A stretch of DNA of 5,279 bases. Source: an uncultured Chitinophagaceae bacterium. GTDB lineage: Bacteria > Bacteroidota > Bacteroidia > Chitinophagales > Chitinophagaceae. Every line of letters begins with the position of its first letter. The stretch's first letter is position 1. The notes beneath the pieces were generated by a model, which had not been told where the DNA came from, made no database searches, and saw only the letters and a program-made list of their open reading frames with translations. The translations under genes were made by a program, and so were the position numbers. Below, piece after piece: positions 1 to 5,279 of the stretch. The stretch covers positions 1-5,279 of the forward strand of contig CAMPGG010000245.1 of assembly GCA_946885335.1 (NCBI GenBank), written 5' to 3'.

Positions 1-1226
1 CACACTTTTTCTTTCCCGGTTTTGGATATCTTTTGATCTATCAGGAACCGGGAAATTTTTTTCTTTTTTTTCATCCCTAACGGGTAGAAATAGTCGCCGG
101 TTTTCCACTTCCGAAGAATTAATGGGAATTCAATTTGTTTAGCATCCAGGTAAGCAATATTTGTTGAAGAGTCTGCCGTCGCATCTTTTAATAACTTTAA
201 AGTTAACTGCCCGTTTTCGAAATCCACTACGCTGTTTTCATCTTCAATTATAATAACCTGCGAATCTTTGTCCTGTAGCGTGGCAATGATCAGCCAGTTC
301 CTGTTTTTAACAATGCGGTGAGTTGAACTGTAAACAACCTTCCCACTTTCACTGTTCAATAATTTCACGACTTCATTGGTTTGTTTAGAAGTAAAACCAT
401 AAGGTTCGATGATCTCATATAAAACAGAAAGAAGCGGCACCGTTTTCACCAGTTTCAAAACAGGTATATGAACTTCATTCCCTTTTTGAACAAGCAATTT
501 TTTTTTATGAAACGCGATAGCCTGTTGGTATAAAATAAAAGCCTCCCTGAAACGGGGAAGATTTTCTTTTAAATTTTCATTAGCTCCCGGGTAAATCTTT
601 TCAATAAGAGGGATCACGTTATGCCGAAAATAATTTCTTGAATACTTTTCCAGGAGGTTGCTGCTGTCTTCCACCCAATCCAGCTTATGGTTTTCTGCAA
701 ATTGCGCCAGTTCAACACGGGATGCGAAAAGCAATGGTCGCACGATGTTAGATCTTTTTGGTTCCATTCCACGTAATCCCTGCATACCCGTGCCTTTGCA
801 TAAATTCATTAACTGGGTTTCCACATTATCATCCGCATGGTGTGCTGTTAATAACCATACGGGTTTATTTGGCATTTTTAAATTTTCAACTAATTCCCCA
901 AACCAGTTATAACGAAGCTCCCGGGCAGCTTCCTGTATGGAGATCTTTTTTTCATCCGCGTAACTTTTAGTGTCAAATTTTTTTACAAAAAAAGGAACAT
1001 CATATTTTGCAGCTAGTTCAGTTACAAATTGTTCATCTCTTTCGCTTTCATCTCCTCTTAACTGGAAATTACAATGAGCCATTGAAAATGACAGATCAGC
1101 CTGTTTACATAATTCACACAAAACAACCGAATCCAGGCCTCCACTAACGGCTACCAATAGTTGATCCTGCTGATGAAACAACTTTTCTTTTGCTATAAAT
1201 TCCTTGAATGAGGTCAACAGGTTCAT
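1..1226 (-). CDS. tilS: tRNA(Ile)-lysidine synthase TilS, C-terminus cut off by window edge
   Basis: TilS uses ATP to attach lysine to C34 of the CAU anticodon of tRNA(Ile2), so that this tRNA reads AUA and is charged with isoleucine; it is cytosolic and normally essential. 408 residues are visible with no stop before the left edge. Seen: the N-type PP-loop ATP-binding motif SGGLDS (28-33), HCNFQLRGDESERDE (51-65), the HHADDNVET block (129-137) followed by GTGMQGLRGM (145-154), RPLL (163-166), and DSSN plus SRNYFRHNVIPL (187-207). The C-terminal TilS domain appears around 366-402 (LRKWKTGDYFYPLGM, then a lysine run and SRFLIDQKIS). The family is usually about 430-460 residues, so perhaps 25-40 are missing off the edge. 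The ATG at 1226 is the first in frame after an in-frame TAG nine codons upstream, and it sits 20-30 residues before the PP-loop, as expected. The gene follows the TPR gene with a 41-bp gap, probably as one transcript. The identification is firm. Confidence 0.95.
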   Translation of the reverse strand, partial: MNLLTSFKEFIAKEKLFHQQDQLLVAVSGGLDSVVLCELCKQADLSFSMAHCNFQLRGDESERDEQFVTELAAKYDVPFFVKKFDTKSYADEKKISIQEAARELRYNWFGELVENLKMPNKPVWLLTAHHADDNVETQLMNLCKGTGMQGLRGMEPKRSNIVRPLLFASRVELAQFAENHKLDWVEDSSNLLEKYSRNYFRHNVIPLIEKIYPGANENLKENLPRFREAFILYQQAIAFHKKKLLVQKGNEVHIPVLKLVKTVPLLSVLYEIIEPYGFTSKQTNEVVKLLNSESGKVVYSSTHRIVKNRNWLIIATLQDKDSQVIIIEDENSVVDFENGQLTLKLLKDATADSSTNIAYLDAKQIEFPLILRKWKTGDYFYPLGMKKKKKISRFLIDQKISKTGKEKV

Positions 1227-1242
1227 AAAAATATTTAATAAA

Positions 1243-1260
1243 GGGTAATACTATTTACCC
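1243..1260 (-). other. Perfect 6-bp inverted repeat between the TPR gene and tilS
   Basis: GGGTAA (1243-1248) and TTACCC (1255-1260) are perfect inverted arms around a 6-base spacer, filling much of the 41-bp gap between the TPR stop codon and the tilS start. On the minus strand it is followed by AT-rich sequence with a short T-run just before the tilS ATG. It could be a small mRNA hairpin that tunes tilS translation or partly attenuates transcription, or an operator. The stem is short and contains three G-C pairs, so it is not a convincing terminator. Any function is inference. Confidence 0.35.
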
Positions 1261-1267
1261 GAAACAT

Positions 1268-1579
1268 TTAAAAAGTCAATTCCTCCAATGCGCTGCGCAG
1301 TTCATTGTATGCATGCTGATCACCGGCAGCAGTGGCTTCTTTCATGCCCTTTTCATAAACCGCAATGGCCCCTTGTTCATCCTGTTGCCGTTCTAATAAT
1401 TTAGCCAGGTGATAATAACTGCCTACATATCCCGGTTCCCTTGCCAGGATTGTTTCAAAAAGTTTTTTTGCACCTTCATCATCACCCATCTTTATATACT
1501 CCAATGCCAATGCATGCTGTAAAAAACTGTCTGATGGATTTTCCTGCAGCATGCTTTGTATTTTTTCAATCCTTTCCAT
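1268..1579 (-). CDS. Small tetratricopeptide repeat (TPR) protein
   Basis: This is a complete 103-residue protein made almost wholly of helical TPR units. TPR 1 lies at about residues 16-49 (small-residue positions in LQHALALEYIKMGDDEGAKKL) and TPR 2 at about 50-83 (YYHLAKLLERQQDEQGAIAVY, ending in a YEKGM helix). A final acidic helix (88-101) resembles a capping helix. TPRs form a superhelical groove that binds peptides of partner proteins. There is no signal peptide, membrane segment or catalytic motif, so it is probably a cytosolic adaptor. Short TPR proteins of about 100 residues are common hypothetical proteins in Bacteroidota, and its partner cannot be told from sequence. It starts at ATG 1579, lies 41 bp upstream of tilS on the same strand, and is divergent from etfB. 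The fold is well supported; the function is unknown. Confidence 0.85.
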   Translation of the reverse strand: MERIEKIQSMLQENPSDSFLQHALALEYIKMGDDEGAKKLFETILAREPGYVGSYYHLAKLLERQQDEQGAIAVYEKGMKEATAAGDQHAYNELRSALEELTF

Positions 1580-1587
1580 TTTGAATA

Positions 1588-1599
1588 AAATAATTATTT
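1588..1599. repeat. 12-bp AT-only perfect palindrome in the divergent intergenic region
   Basis: AAATAATTATTT reads identically on both strands and lies 9 bp upstream of the TPR gene start, inside the 112-bp gap shared with etfB. Its place between divergent genes would suit an operator, but an AT-only palindrome in AT-rich DNA can easily arise by chance. The rest of the gap (1580-1691) holds the etfB promoter candidates. I found no perfect TAnnTTTG match directed at the TPR gene; the nearest is a 7-of-8 match read on the minus strand at 1623-1630. Confidence 0.25.
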
Positions 1600-1613
1600 A
1601 TTTCCTTCATGAG

Positions 1614-1636
1614 TATCTTTGGCAACATTATATTTG
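1614..1636 (+). promoter_or_regulatory. Candidate etfBA promoter: two tandem Bacteroidota -7 elements
   Basis: Two perfect matches to the Bacteroidota -7 consensus TAnnTTTG lie 15 bp apart: TATCTTTG at 1614-1621 and TATATTTG at 1629-1636. The second would place transcription start near 1642-1645 and give a leader of about 50 nt before the etfB ATG at 1692, a plausible length. No good -33 TTG/TTTG box is seen at the usual spacing for either element, so which one is used, if either, is open. Both are in the only intergenic region upstream of etfB. Confidence 0.5.
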
Positions 1637-1691
1637 TAATTCGAATGGTTGCATAAACAACTACCATGATTTAATTACCAAAAGATCTAGC

Positions 1692-2435
1692 ATGAAAATA
1701 TTAGTGTGCATTAGTAAAACGCCGGATACAACGGCAAAAGTAGCTTTCACAGACAACAACACGAAATTCGCGACAGCAGGTGTTCAGTGGATCATTAATC
1801 CATACGATGAATGGTATGCTTTGGTCAGAGCCATTGAATTAAAAGAAAAAGATGCTTCTGTTTCTATTACACTCGTAAATGTTGGCAGTGCAGATGCAGA
1901 ACCCATCATCAGAAAAGCGCTTGCACTTGGTGGTGATGAAGCCATCCGCATCAGTCATGATCCGCAGGAAAGTTTTGATACAGCAACCCAGATAGCGGCT
2001 ATTGCAAAAGATGGCGGTTATGATCTCATTTTAACAGGAAAAGAAACAATAGATTATTTAGGTTCTTCCGTTGGTGGTATGTTATCCGAAATGCTGGACA
2101 TGCCATATGTAGCACTTGCTACAAAACTTGAATTAGCCGGTACAACGGCTACCATCACCCGGGAAATTGAAGGTGGCGAAGAAATTTGTGAAGTTGAATT
2201 ACCCGTTGTCATTAGCTGTCAGAAAGGAATGGCGGAGGCTCGTATTCCGAATATGCGTGGCATTATGGCCGCCCGTACAAAACCACTCAAAGTTGTGGAC
2301 CCTGTTGCTTTTGAACCAATGACAAGCACCGTGAATTTTGAATTACCTCCACCTAAAGCAGGAGTTAAATTAGTGGATGCAGATAATGTAGAAGAATTGG
2401 TAAGATTACTGCACGATGAAGCAAAAGTGATTTAA
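1692..2435 (+). CDS. etfB: Electron transfer flavoprotein, beta subunit (EtfB)
   Basis: EtfB is the small subunit of the EtfAB heterodimer, a soluble one-electron carrier that takes electrons from acyl-CoA and other flavin dehydrogenases. The protein has 247 residues, the normal family length (about 245-260). Seen: the Rossmann-like N-terminus MKILVCISKTPDT, VQWIINPYDEWYALVRAIEL (31-50) matching the conserved N-P/x-Y-D-E block, a nucleotide-binding stretch DLILTGKETIDYLGSSVGGM (111-130), a signature-like REIEGGEEICEVELPVVISC (157-176), and the EARIPNMRGIMAARTKP segment (182-198), equivalent to the loop that docks partner dehydrogenases in human ETF-beta. In the family this subunit binds AMP structurally, or a second FAD in bifurcating ETFs; sequence alone does not settle which here. 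The ATG at 1692 is chosen because homology begins exactly there; the frame is open further upstream, but that part lies in the leader and over the opposing TPR gene. etfA follows after 43 bp. Confidence 0.95.
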   Translation: MKILVCISKTPDTTAKVAFTDNNTKFATAGVQWIINPYDEWYALVRAIELKEKDASVSITLVNVGSADAEPIIRKALALGGDEAIRISHDPQESFDTATQIAAIAKDGGYDLILTGKETIDYLGSSVGGMLSEMLDMPYVALATKLELAGTTATITREIEGGEEICEVELPVVISCQKGMAEARIPNMRGIMAARTKPLKVVDPVAFEPMTSTVNFELPPPKAGVKLVDADNVEELVRLLHDEAKVI

Positions 2436-2437
2436 GA

Positions 2438-2451
2438 CTGGATTGATCCAG
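2438..2451 (+). other. Small hairpin in the etfB-etfA gap
   Basis: CTGGA (2438-2442) and TCCAG (2447-2451) form a perfect 5-bp stem with a TTGA loop, starting 2 bases after the etfB stop codon. There is no T-run directly after it, so it is not an intrinsic terminator. A short intercistronic stem might protect the etfB 3' end or adjust the EtfB:EtfA ratio, though the two are needed 1:1. It can also be chance. Confidence 0.35.
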
Positions 2452-2478
2452 CAATTTATTCATTCCAAAAAATTATAT

Positions 2479-3444
2479 ATGCCTGTTTTAGTTTTTATAG
2501 ATCAATCAGAAGGCCAGGTTAAAAAAGCATCCCTGGAAGCTTTAACCTATGGCGCCAAATTAGCCGAACAACTTGGAACCAGCGCCGAAGGAGTTTTATT
2601 AGGCAAAACAAATGATGATCCTACCCTTTTGGGTAAATATGGTGTAAAGAAAATTCACCATGTGGATCATGATGGACTTACCCACCTGGATGCACAGGTT
2701 TTTACAAAAGTGATCGCGGAAGTCGCCACTTCTATCGGTGCAAAAGTGATTGTGTTTTCGAATAATGCAGATGGCAAAACCATTGCACCCCGGCTTTCAG
2801 TCAGGTTAAATGCTGCATTGGTAACTGGCGCTATTGCATTACCAGAAACGGCTGATGGTTTTGTAGTCAGGAAAAATGTTTTCTCTGGCAAAGCATTCGC
2901 CAATATTTCTTTAAAAACGGATATCAAGATCATTGCATTGAATCCAAATGCCTACAAAATAGTTTCAGGAGAAGGAACTGCAGAAGTTATTCCTTTTTCA
3001 GCGCAGGTTGATTCATCAAAAGTAAAAGTTACCCAAACCAATAAAATAACCGGTTCAGTGCCATTAAGTGAAGCGGAAAGAGTGGTGAGTGCAGGTCGTG
3101 GTTTAAAAGGACCTGAAAATTGGGGTATGGTTGAAGAATTGGCAGAAGAACTGAATGCAGCCCTGGCTTGCAGCCGCCCGGTAGCTGATACACATTGGCG
3201 CCCCCATCATGAACATGTTGGACAAACAGGATTGGCCATTGCACCAAACTTATATATTGCCATTGGCATATCCGGCGCCATTCAGCATTTGGCCGGGGTA
3301 AACAGAAGTAAAGTGATTGTGGTGATCAACAAGGATGCGGAAGCGCCATTCTTTAAGGCTGCAGATTATGGCATTGTGGGCGATGCTTTTGAAGTGGTAC
3401 CTAAATTAACGGCTGCCATTAAGAACAGGCGGGCCAACGGCTAA
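2479..3444 (+). CDS. etfA: Electron transfer flavoprotein, alpha subunit (EtfA)
   Basis: EtfA carries the redox-active FAD of the EtfAB heterodimer and delivers electrons to ETF:quinone oxidoreductase or another acceptor. The protein has 321 residues, typical for the family. Residues 1 to about 190 form the N-terminal alpha/beta domain (start MPVLVFIDQ). The FAD domain follows: VVSAGRGLKGPENWGMVEEL (202-221), ACSRPVAD (230-237), HVGQTG (246-251), the family signature LYIAIGISGAIQHLAG (258-273), then VVINKDAEAPFFKAADYGIVGD (281-302) and the EVVPKL end. R233, T250 and H270 align in order and spacing with human R249, T266 and H286, residues that bind and tune FAD, so the subunit looks fully active. 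The ATG at 2479 is preferred over an in-frame TTG at 2443 because homology begins there. It is co-transcribed with etfB and followed by a strong terminator. Confidence 0.96.
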   Translation: MPVLVFIDQSEGQVKKASLEALTYGAKLAEQLGTSAEGVLLGKTNDDPTLLGKYGVKKIHHVDHDGLTHLDAQVFTKVIAEVATSIGAKVIVFSNNADGKTIAPRLSVRLNAALVTGAIALPETADGFVVRKNVFSGKAFANISLKTDIKIIALNPNAYKIVSGEGTAEVIPFSAQVDSSKVKVTQTNKITGSVPLSEAERVVSAGRGLKGPENWGMVEELAEELNAALACSRPVADTHWRPHHEHVGQTGLAIAPNLYIAIGISGAIQHLAGVNRSKVIVVINKDAEAPFFKAADYGIVGDAFEVVPKLTAAIKNRRANG

Positions 3445-3461
3445 TTAACATCTGATTTAAT

Positions 3462-3494
3462 AAAACCTTCCGGCATTTCCGGAGGGTTTTTTTT
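3462..3494 (+). terminator. Strong rho-independent terminator after etfA
   Basis: The GC-rich arms CCTTCCGG (3466-3473) and CCGGAGGG (3479-3486) pair with one G-U wobble around a 5-base CATTT loop, followed by eight T (3487-3494). Four A (3462-3465) before the stem can pair with the first four T and lengthen it to 12 bp. It lies 17 bp after the etfA stop codon and should end the etfBA transcript. Confidence 0.92.
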
Positions 3495-3495
3495 A

Positions 3496-3503
3496 TATTT
3501 TTG
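3496..3503 (+). promoter_or_regulatory. Candidate -7 element for the DUF151-ispE pair
   Basis: TATTTTTG matches the Bacteroidota -7 consensus TAnnTTTG and begins one base after the etfA terminator T-run. Transcription would start near 3509-3512, giving a leader of about 40 nt to the ATG at 3551. The matching -33 region would fall inside the terminator stem, and no TTG box is seen there. A new promoter is expected here because the terminator isolates the downstream genes from etfBA. Confidence 0.4.
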
Positions 3504-3550
3504 TCGAATAATCAATTTAGAACAATTAAAAGCTTGCTGAAATTTGGGAT

Positions 3551-4144
3551 ATGAAGAAGATAGAACTGGAAATAGTCGCATTATCGCATAGTATTACGCA
3601 AACACATTCATATGCCGTGGTTTTAGGTGAAGCCAATGGCCTGCGAAGATTACCCATTGTTATCGGTGGCTTTGAAGCCCAGGCAATAGCTGTTGCTTTG
3701 GAAAAAATGCAACCCAGTCGTCCCCTTACGCATGACCTGATGAAAAACTTCATGACCGCTTTCAACCTCGATCTTCATGAAATTATTATTTGCGACCTGC
3801 AGGAAGGTATTTTTTATTCCAAATTGTTATGTTCTTCAGAAAATGATACGGTGGAAATTGATTCCCGCACATCAGATGCTTTGGCCTTAGCTGTTCGTTT
3901 TGGTTGCCCTATTTACACTTATGAACACATCCTTGACAGTGCCGGTATTTTAATGGAAGATTCAGGAACAAAGAAAAAGAAAACAACCTCAAATATCGAA
4001 GAAGAGCCCAATGTAAATGAAGATCTCCGGGCAATGTCTTTAGATGATCTGAATACTTTACTGACACAGGTACTGGAACACGAAGATTATATCCGTGCCA
4101 TCGCCATCCGGGATGAAATAAACAGCCGCAGGAAAGAAGACTGA
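3551..4144 (+). CDS. Bifunctional nuclease domain (DUF151) protein with C-terminal UVR motif
   Basis: The protein has 197 residues. Residues 1 to about 135 are the bifunctional nuclease (BFN/DUF151) domain: LEIVALSHSITQTHSYAVVL (6-25), LPIVIGGFEAQAIAVALE (34-51), RPLTHDLM (57-64), and SRTSDALALAVRFGCPIYTY (105-124). A charged linker (about 138-160, KKKK then acidic) leads to residues 162-194, SLDDLNTLLTQVLEHEDY followed by IRAIAIRDEINS, which resemble the UVR helical hairpin by which UvrB and UvrC bind each other. DUF151 proteins were named for RNase/DNase activity reported for a plant member; their bacterial role is poorly defined, and true catalytic residues cannot be pointed to here. The UVR tail suggests binding to a protein partner, possibly a repair or protease-adaptor type interaction (inference). 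There is no signal peptide or membrane segment. The ATG at 3551 begins exactly at the domain start. The gene lies behind the etfA terminator and 64 bp before ispE, probably in one transcript. Confidence 0.9.
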   Translation: MKKIELEIVALSHSITQTHSYAVVLGEANGLRRLPIVIGGFEAQAIAVALEKMQPSRPLTHDLMKNFMTAFNLDLHEIIICDLQEGIFYSKLLCSSENDTVEIDSRTSDALALAVRFGCPIYTYEHILDSAGILMEDSGTKKKKTTSNIEEEPNVNEDLRAMSLDDLNTLLTQVLEHEDYIRAIAIRDEINSRRKED

Positions 4145-4208
4145 TCATTTCCTGGTTTAATTTTTATTTTCACTGCCACAAGAAAGCTGGCCGCTTAAAT
4201 CAATTATT

Positions 4209-5072
4209 TTGATCGTATTTCCAAATTGCAAAATTAACCTGGGATTATATGTTACCGGGAAACGGGCCGATGGTTACCATAATATTGAAACGTTGTTTTA
4301 TCCCATTGCATTACATGATGCGCTGGAAGTAATTCATGATAATGGAAAAGAAATCATTTCCAACGATGCTGCATTCATCAGCCATTTTGAAATGCCGGGG
4401 ATTAAATTTTCATCTAGTGGACAGGCCATTCCTGGTTTGCCCGCAGATAACATTTGTATAAAAGCCTATAACCTGCTTAACCAGGAATATACGCTACCTC
4501 CCCTGCAAATGCATTTGCATAAAGCAATTCCCAATGGAGCCGGTTTGGGAGGCGGCAGTGCAGATGGTGCTTTTTGTTTAGATCTTTTGAATAAAAAATT
4601 CAACCTGGAAATTCCAGAACAAAAGTTAAACGAGTATGCATTAACGTTAGGGAGTGACTGCCCATTCTTTTTGTTGAACAAACCTGCCATTGCCAATGGC
4701 CGCGGTGAAAAATTGATCCCTGTTGACCTGGATCTGTCTGCATATAACATTGTACTTGTTAATCCCGGTATTCATATCAGCACGGCGGAAGTTTTTGGTT
4801 TGATTAAACCCATGAAGCCACAAAATTCCATTGAAGAAATAATAAAACGATCTCCCTATGAATGGAAAGGTCAGTTAGAAAACCAGTTTGAGCATCCCGT
4901 TTTTACAATGCATCCCCTATTGCAAACCATCAAAGAAAAACTTTATTTGAACGGTGCATTTTATGTATCTATGACTGGAACAGGTTCCACCATTTTTGGA
5001 TTGTTTCATAAAGAACAAAAACCTGCATTTGATTTTCCGCCTGAATGGTTTGTGAAAACATTAGCCGGCTGA
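4209..5072 (+). CDS. ispE: 4-diphosphocytidyl-2-C-methyl-D-erythritol kinase (IspE), TTG start
   Basis: IspE is a GHMP-family kinase that phosphorylates the 2-hydroxyl of CDP-methylerythritol with ATP, a middle step of the cytosolic MEP pathway to isopentenyl diphosphate. The protein has 287 residues, the normal length. Seen: PNCKINLGLYVTGKRADGYH (5-24) with catalytic Lys8, the glycine-rich ATP loop PNGAGLGGGSADGA (108-121), GSDCPFFL (148-155) with catalytic Asp150, NQFEHPVF (225-232), and the third GHMP motif SMTGTGSTIFGLF (254-266). All catalytic parts are intact. The start is TTG at 4209: translation from it gives MIVFPNCKINLGL, matching the family N-terminus, and no in-frame ATG or GTG lies between it and the in-frame TAA at 4158. 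The gap to the DUF151 gene is 64 bp and shows no promoter or terminator, so read-through from that gene is likely. The 3' end overlaps the opposing VOC gene by 12 bp. Confidence 0.95.
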   Translation: MIVFPNCKINLGLYVTGKRADGYHNIETLFYPIALHDALEVIHDNGKEIISNDAAFISHFEMPGIKFSSSGQAIPGLPADNICIKAYNLLNQEYTLPPLQMHLHKAIPNGAGLGGGSADGAFCLDLLNKKFNLEIPEQKLNEYALTLGSDCPFFLLNKPAIANGRGEKLIPVDLDLSAYNIVLVNPGIHISTAEVFGLIKPMKPQNSIEEIIKRSPYEWKGQLENQFEHPVFTMHPLLQTIKEKLYLNGAFYVSMTGTGSTIFGLFHKEQKPAFDFPPEWFVKTLAG

Positions 5073-5279
5073 ATGCAAAAGATCATGAATGTCCAGTTCC
5101 TCGGTTACCATTTTTAAATTTCCATCCGCATCTTTCGGCCATTCTGCTTCCGGCCTGTCCCAGTATAATTCTATTCCATTGCCATCCGGATCATCCAGGT
5201 AAATGGCCAGCGAAACCCCATGATCTGCAAGACCTGTTAAGGGATATTTATGATCCATTATTCTTTTTAAAATATTGGC
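5061..5279 (-). CDS. VOC family (CatE-like glyoxalase/extradiol dioxygenase fold) protein, N-terminus off window
   Basis: The last 72 residues are visible; the frame stays open through the right edge, so the gene starts outside the window. The visible part runs ANILKRIMDHKYPLTGLADH, then GVSLAIYLDDPDGNGIELYW and DRPEAEWP. The D-H-G-V-S and D-P-D-G-N-G-I-E-L-Y blocks are typical of the C-terminal beta-alpha-beta-beta-beta module of the vicinal oxygen chelate fold, and His20 and Glu37 of the fragment are the expected metal ligands. The DRP-x-EWP ending resembles CatE-type catechol 2,3-dioxygenase-like proteins of about 160 residues. Such proteins bind a divalent metal and act on diverse substrates; the substrate here cannot be told. 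The ATG at 5258 is internal, because conserved sequence continues upstream of it. It is convergent with ispE and overlaps its 3' end. Confidence 0.88.
   Translation of the reverse strand, partial: ANILKRIMDHKYPLTGLADHGVSLAIYLDDPDGNGIELYWDRPEAEWPKDADGNLKMVTEELDIHDLLHSAG

Noticed and set aside
498..506. Nine-T run in tilS (lysine codons on the coding strand) as a frameshift or slippage site
   Set aside because: The reading frame is intact on both sides with conserved TilS sequence following; lysine-rich AT-biased coding explains the run.
658..970. Two plus-strand reading frames inside tilS
   Set aside because: They are antisense to a long, motif-complete tilS frame and have no recognisable family features.
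1551..1691. N-terminal extension of etfB by 47 residues to an upstream ATG at 1551
   Set aside because: The extension overlaps the opposing TPR gene and the promoter region, its residues do not resemble EtfB, and homology begins exactly at MKILVCISKTPDT from 1692.
2443..2478. TTG start for etfA, adding 12 residues
   Set aside because: The added residues do not match EtfA, they overlap an intercistronic hairpin, and ATG 2479 gives the family N-terminus.
2667..3247. Minus-strand frames inside etfA
   Set aside because: They are antisense shadows of a fully conserved gene and lack any domain signal.
3526..4148. Minus-strand frames opposite the DUF151 gene
   Set aside because: They are antisense shadows; the plus-strand frame carries the conserved domains.
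4184..4196. Hairpin AAGC/GCTT upstream of ispE as a regulatory element
   Set aside because: Only 4-bp arms with a 5-base loop and no supporting context; well within chance.
4466..4750. Minus-strand frame inside ispE
   Set aside because: It is antisense to the GHMP kinase motifs and has no independent support.
5256..5258. ATG as the true start of the VOC protein
   Set aside because: The open frame and family-like sequence (ANILKRI) continue upstream to the window edge, and a 65-residue product would be only half a VOC domain.

Overview
The window looks like ordinary chromosomal DNA of a Bacteroidota bacterium, probably of the Chitinophagaceae/Chitinophagales. The grounds are the wording of the proteins (for example the HWRPHHEHVGQTG stretch of EtfA and the DUF151 protein with a UVR tail), the AT-rich gaps without clear Shine-Dalgarno sites, and several matches to the Bacteroidota -7 promoter element TAnnTTTG. 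The family-level placement is inference from remembered protein families, with no search behind it.

Layout. On the minus strand at the left are tilS (tRNA(Ile)-lysidine synthase, cut off by the left window edge) and, upstream of it, a 103-residue TPR protein; they probably form one transcript read leftward. A divergent intergenic region of 112 bp (1580-1691) separates them from the rightward genes etfB and etfA, which encode the two subunits of an electron transfer flavoprotein and end at a strong intrinsic terminator (3462-3494). Next come a bifunctional-nuclease-domain (DUF151) protein with a C-terminal UVR motif and ispE, whose product catalyses a step of the MEP isoprenoid pathway and whose start codon appears to be TTG. 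At the right edge, on the minus strand, is the C-terminal half of a VOC-family (CatE-like) protein whose end overlaps ispE tail-to-tail by 12 bp.

How they work together. EtfB and EtfA form one heterodimer that passes electrons from flavin dehydrogenases (typically acyl-CoA dehydrogenases) to the quinone pool. The other genes are housekeeping functions (tRNA decoding of AUA, isoprenoid precursors) or poorly defined ones (TPR, DUF151-UVR, VOC) that share no evident pathway.

I found no mobile element, CRISPR array, RNA gene, phage gene or defence system, and no stretch over 300 bp lacks a gene. I see no convincing new biological system. The points most worth a second look are the DUF151-UVR fusion beside etfBA, the TTG start of ispE, small hairpins in the gaps of both operons, the tandem -7 elements before etfB, and the palindromic convergent gene ends at 5061-5072.
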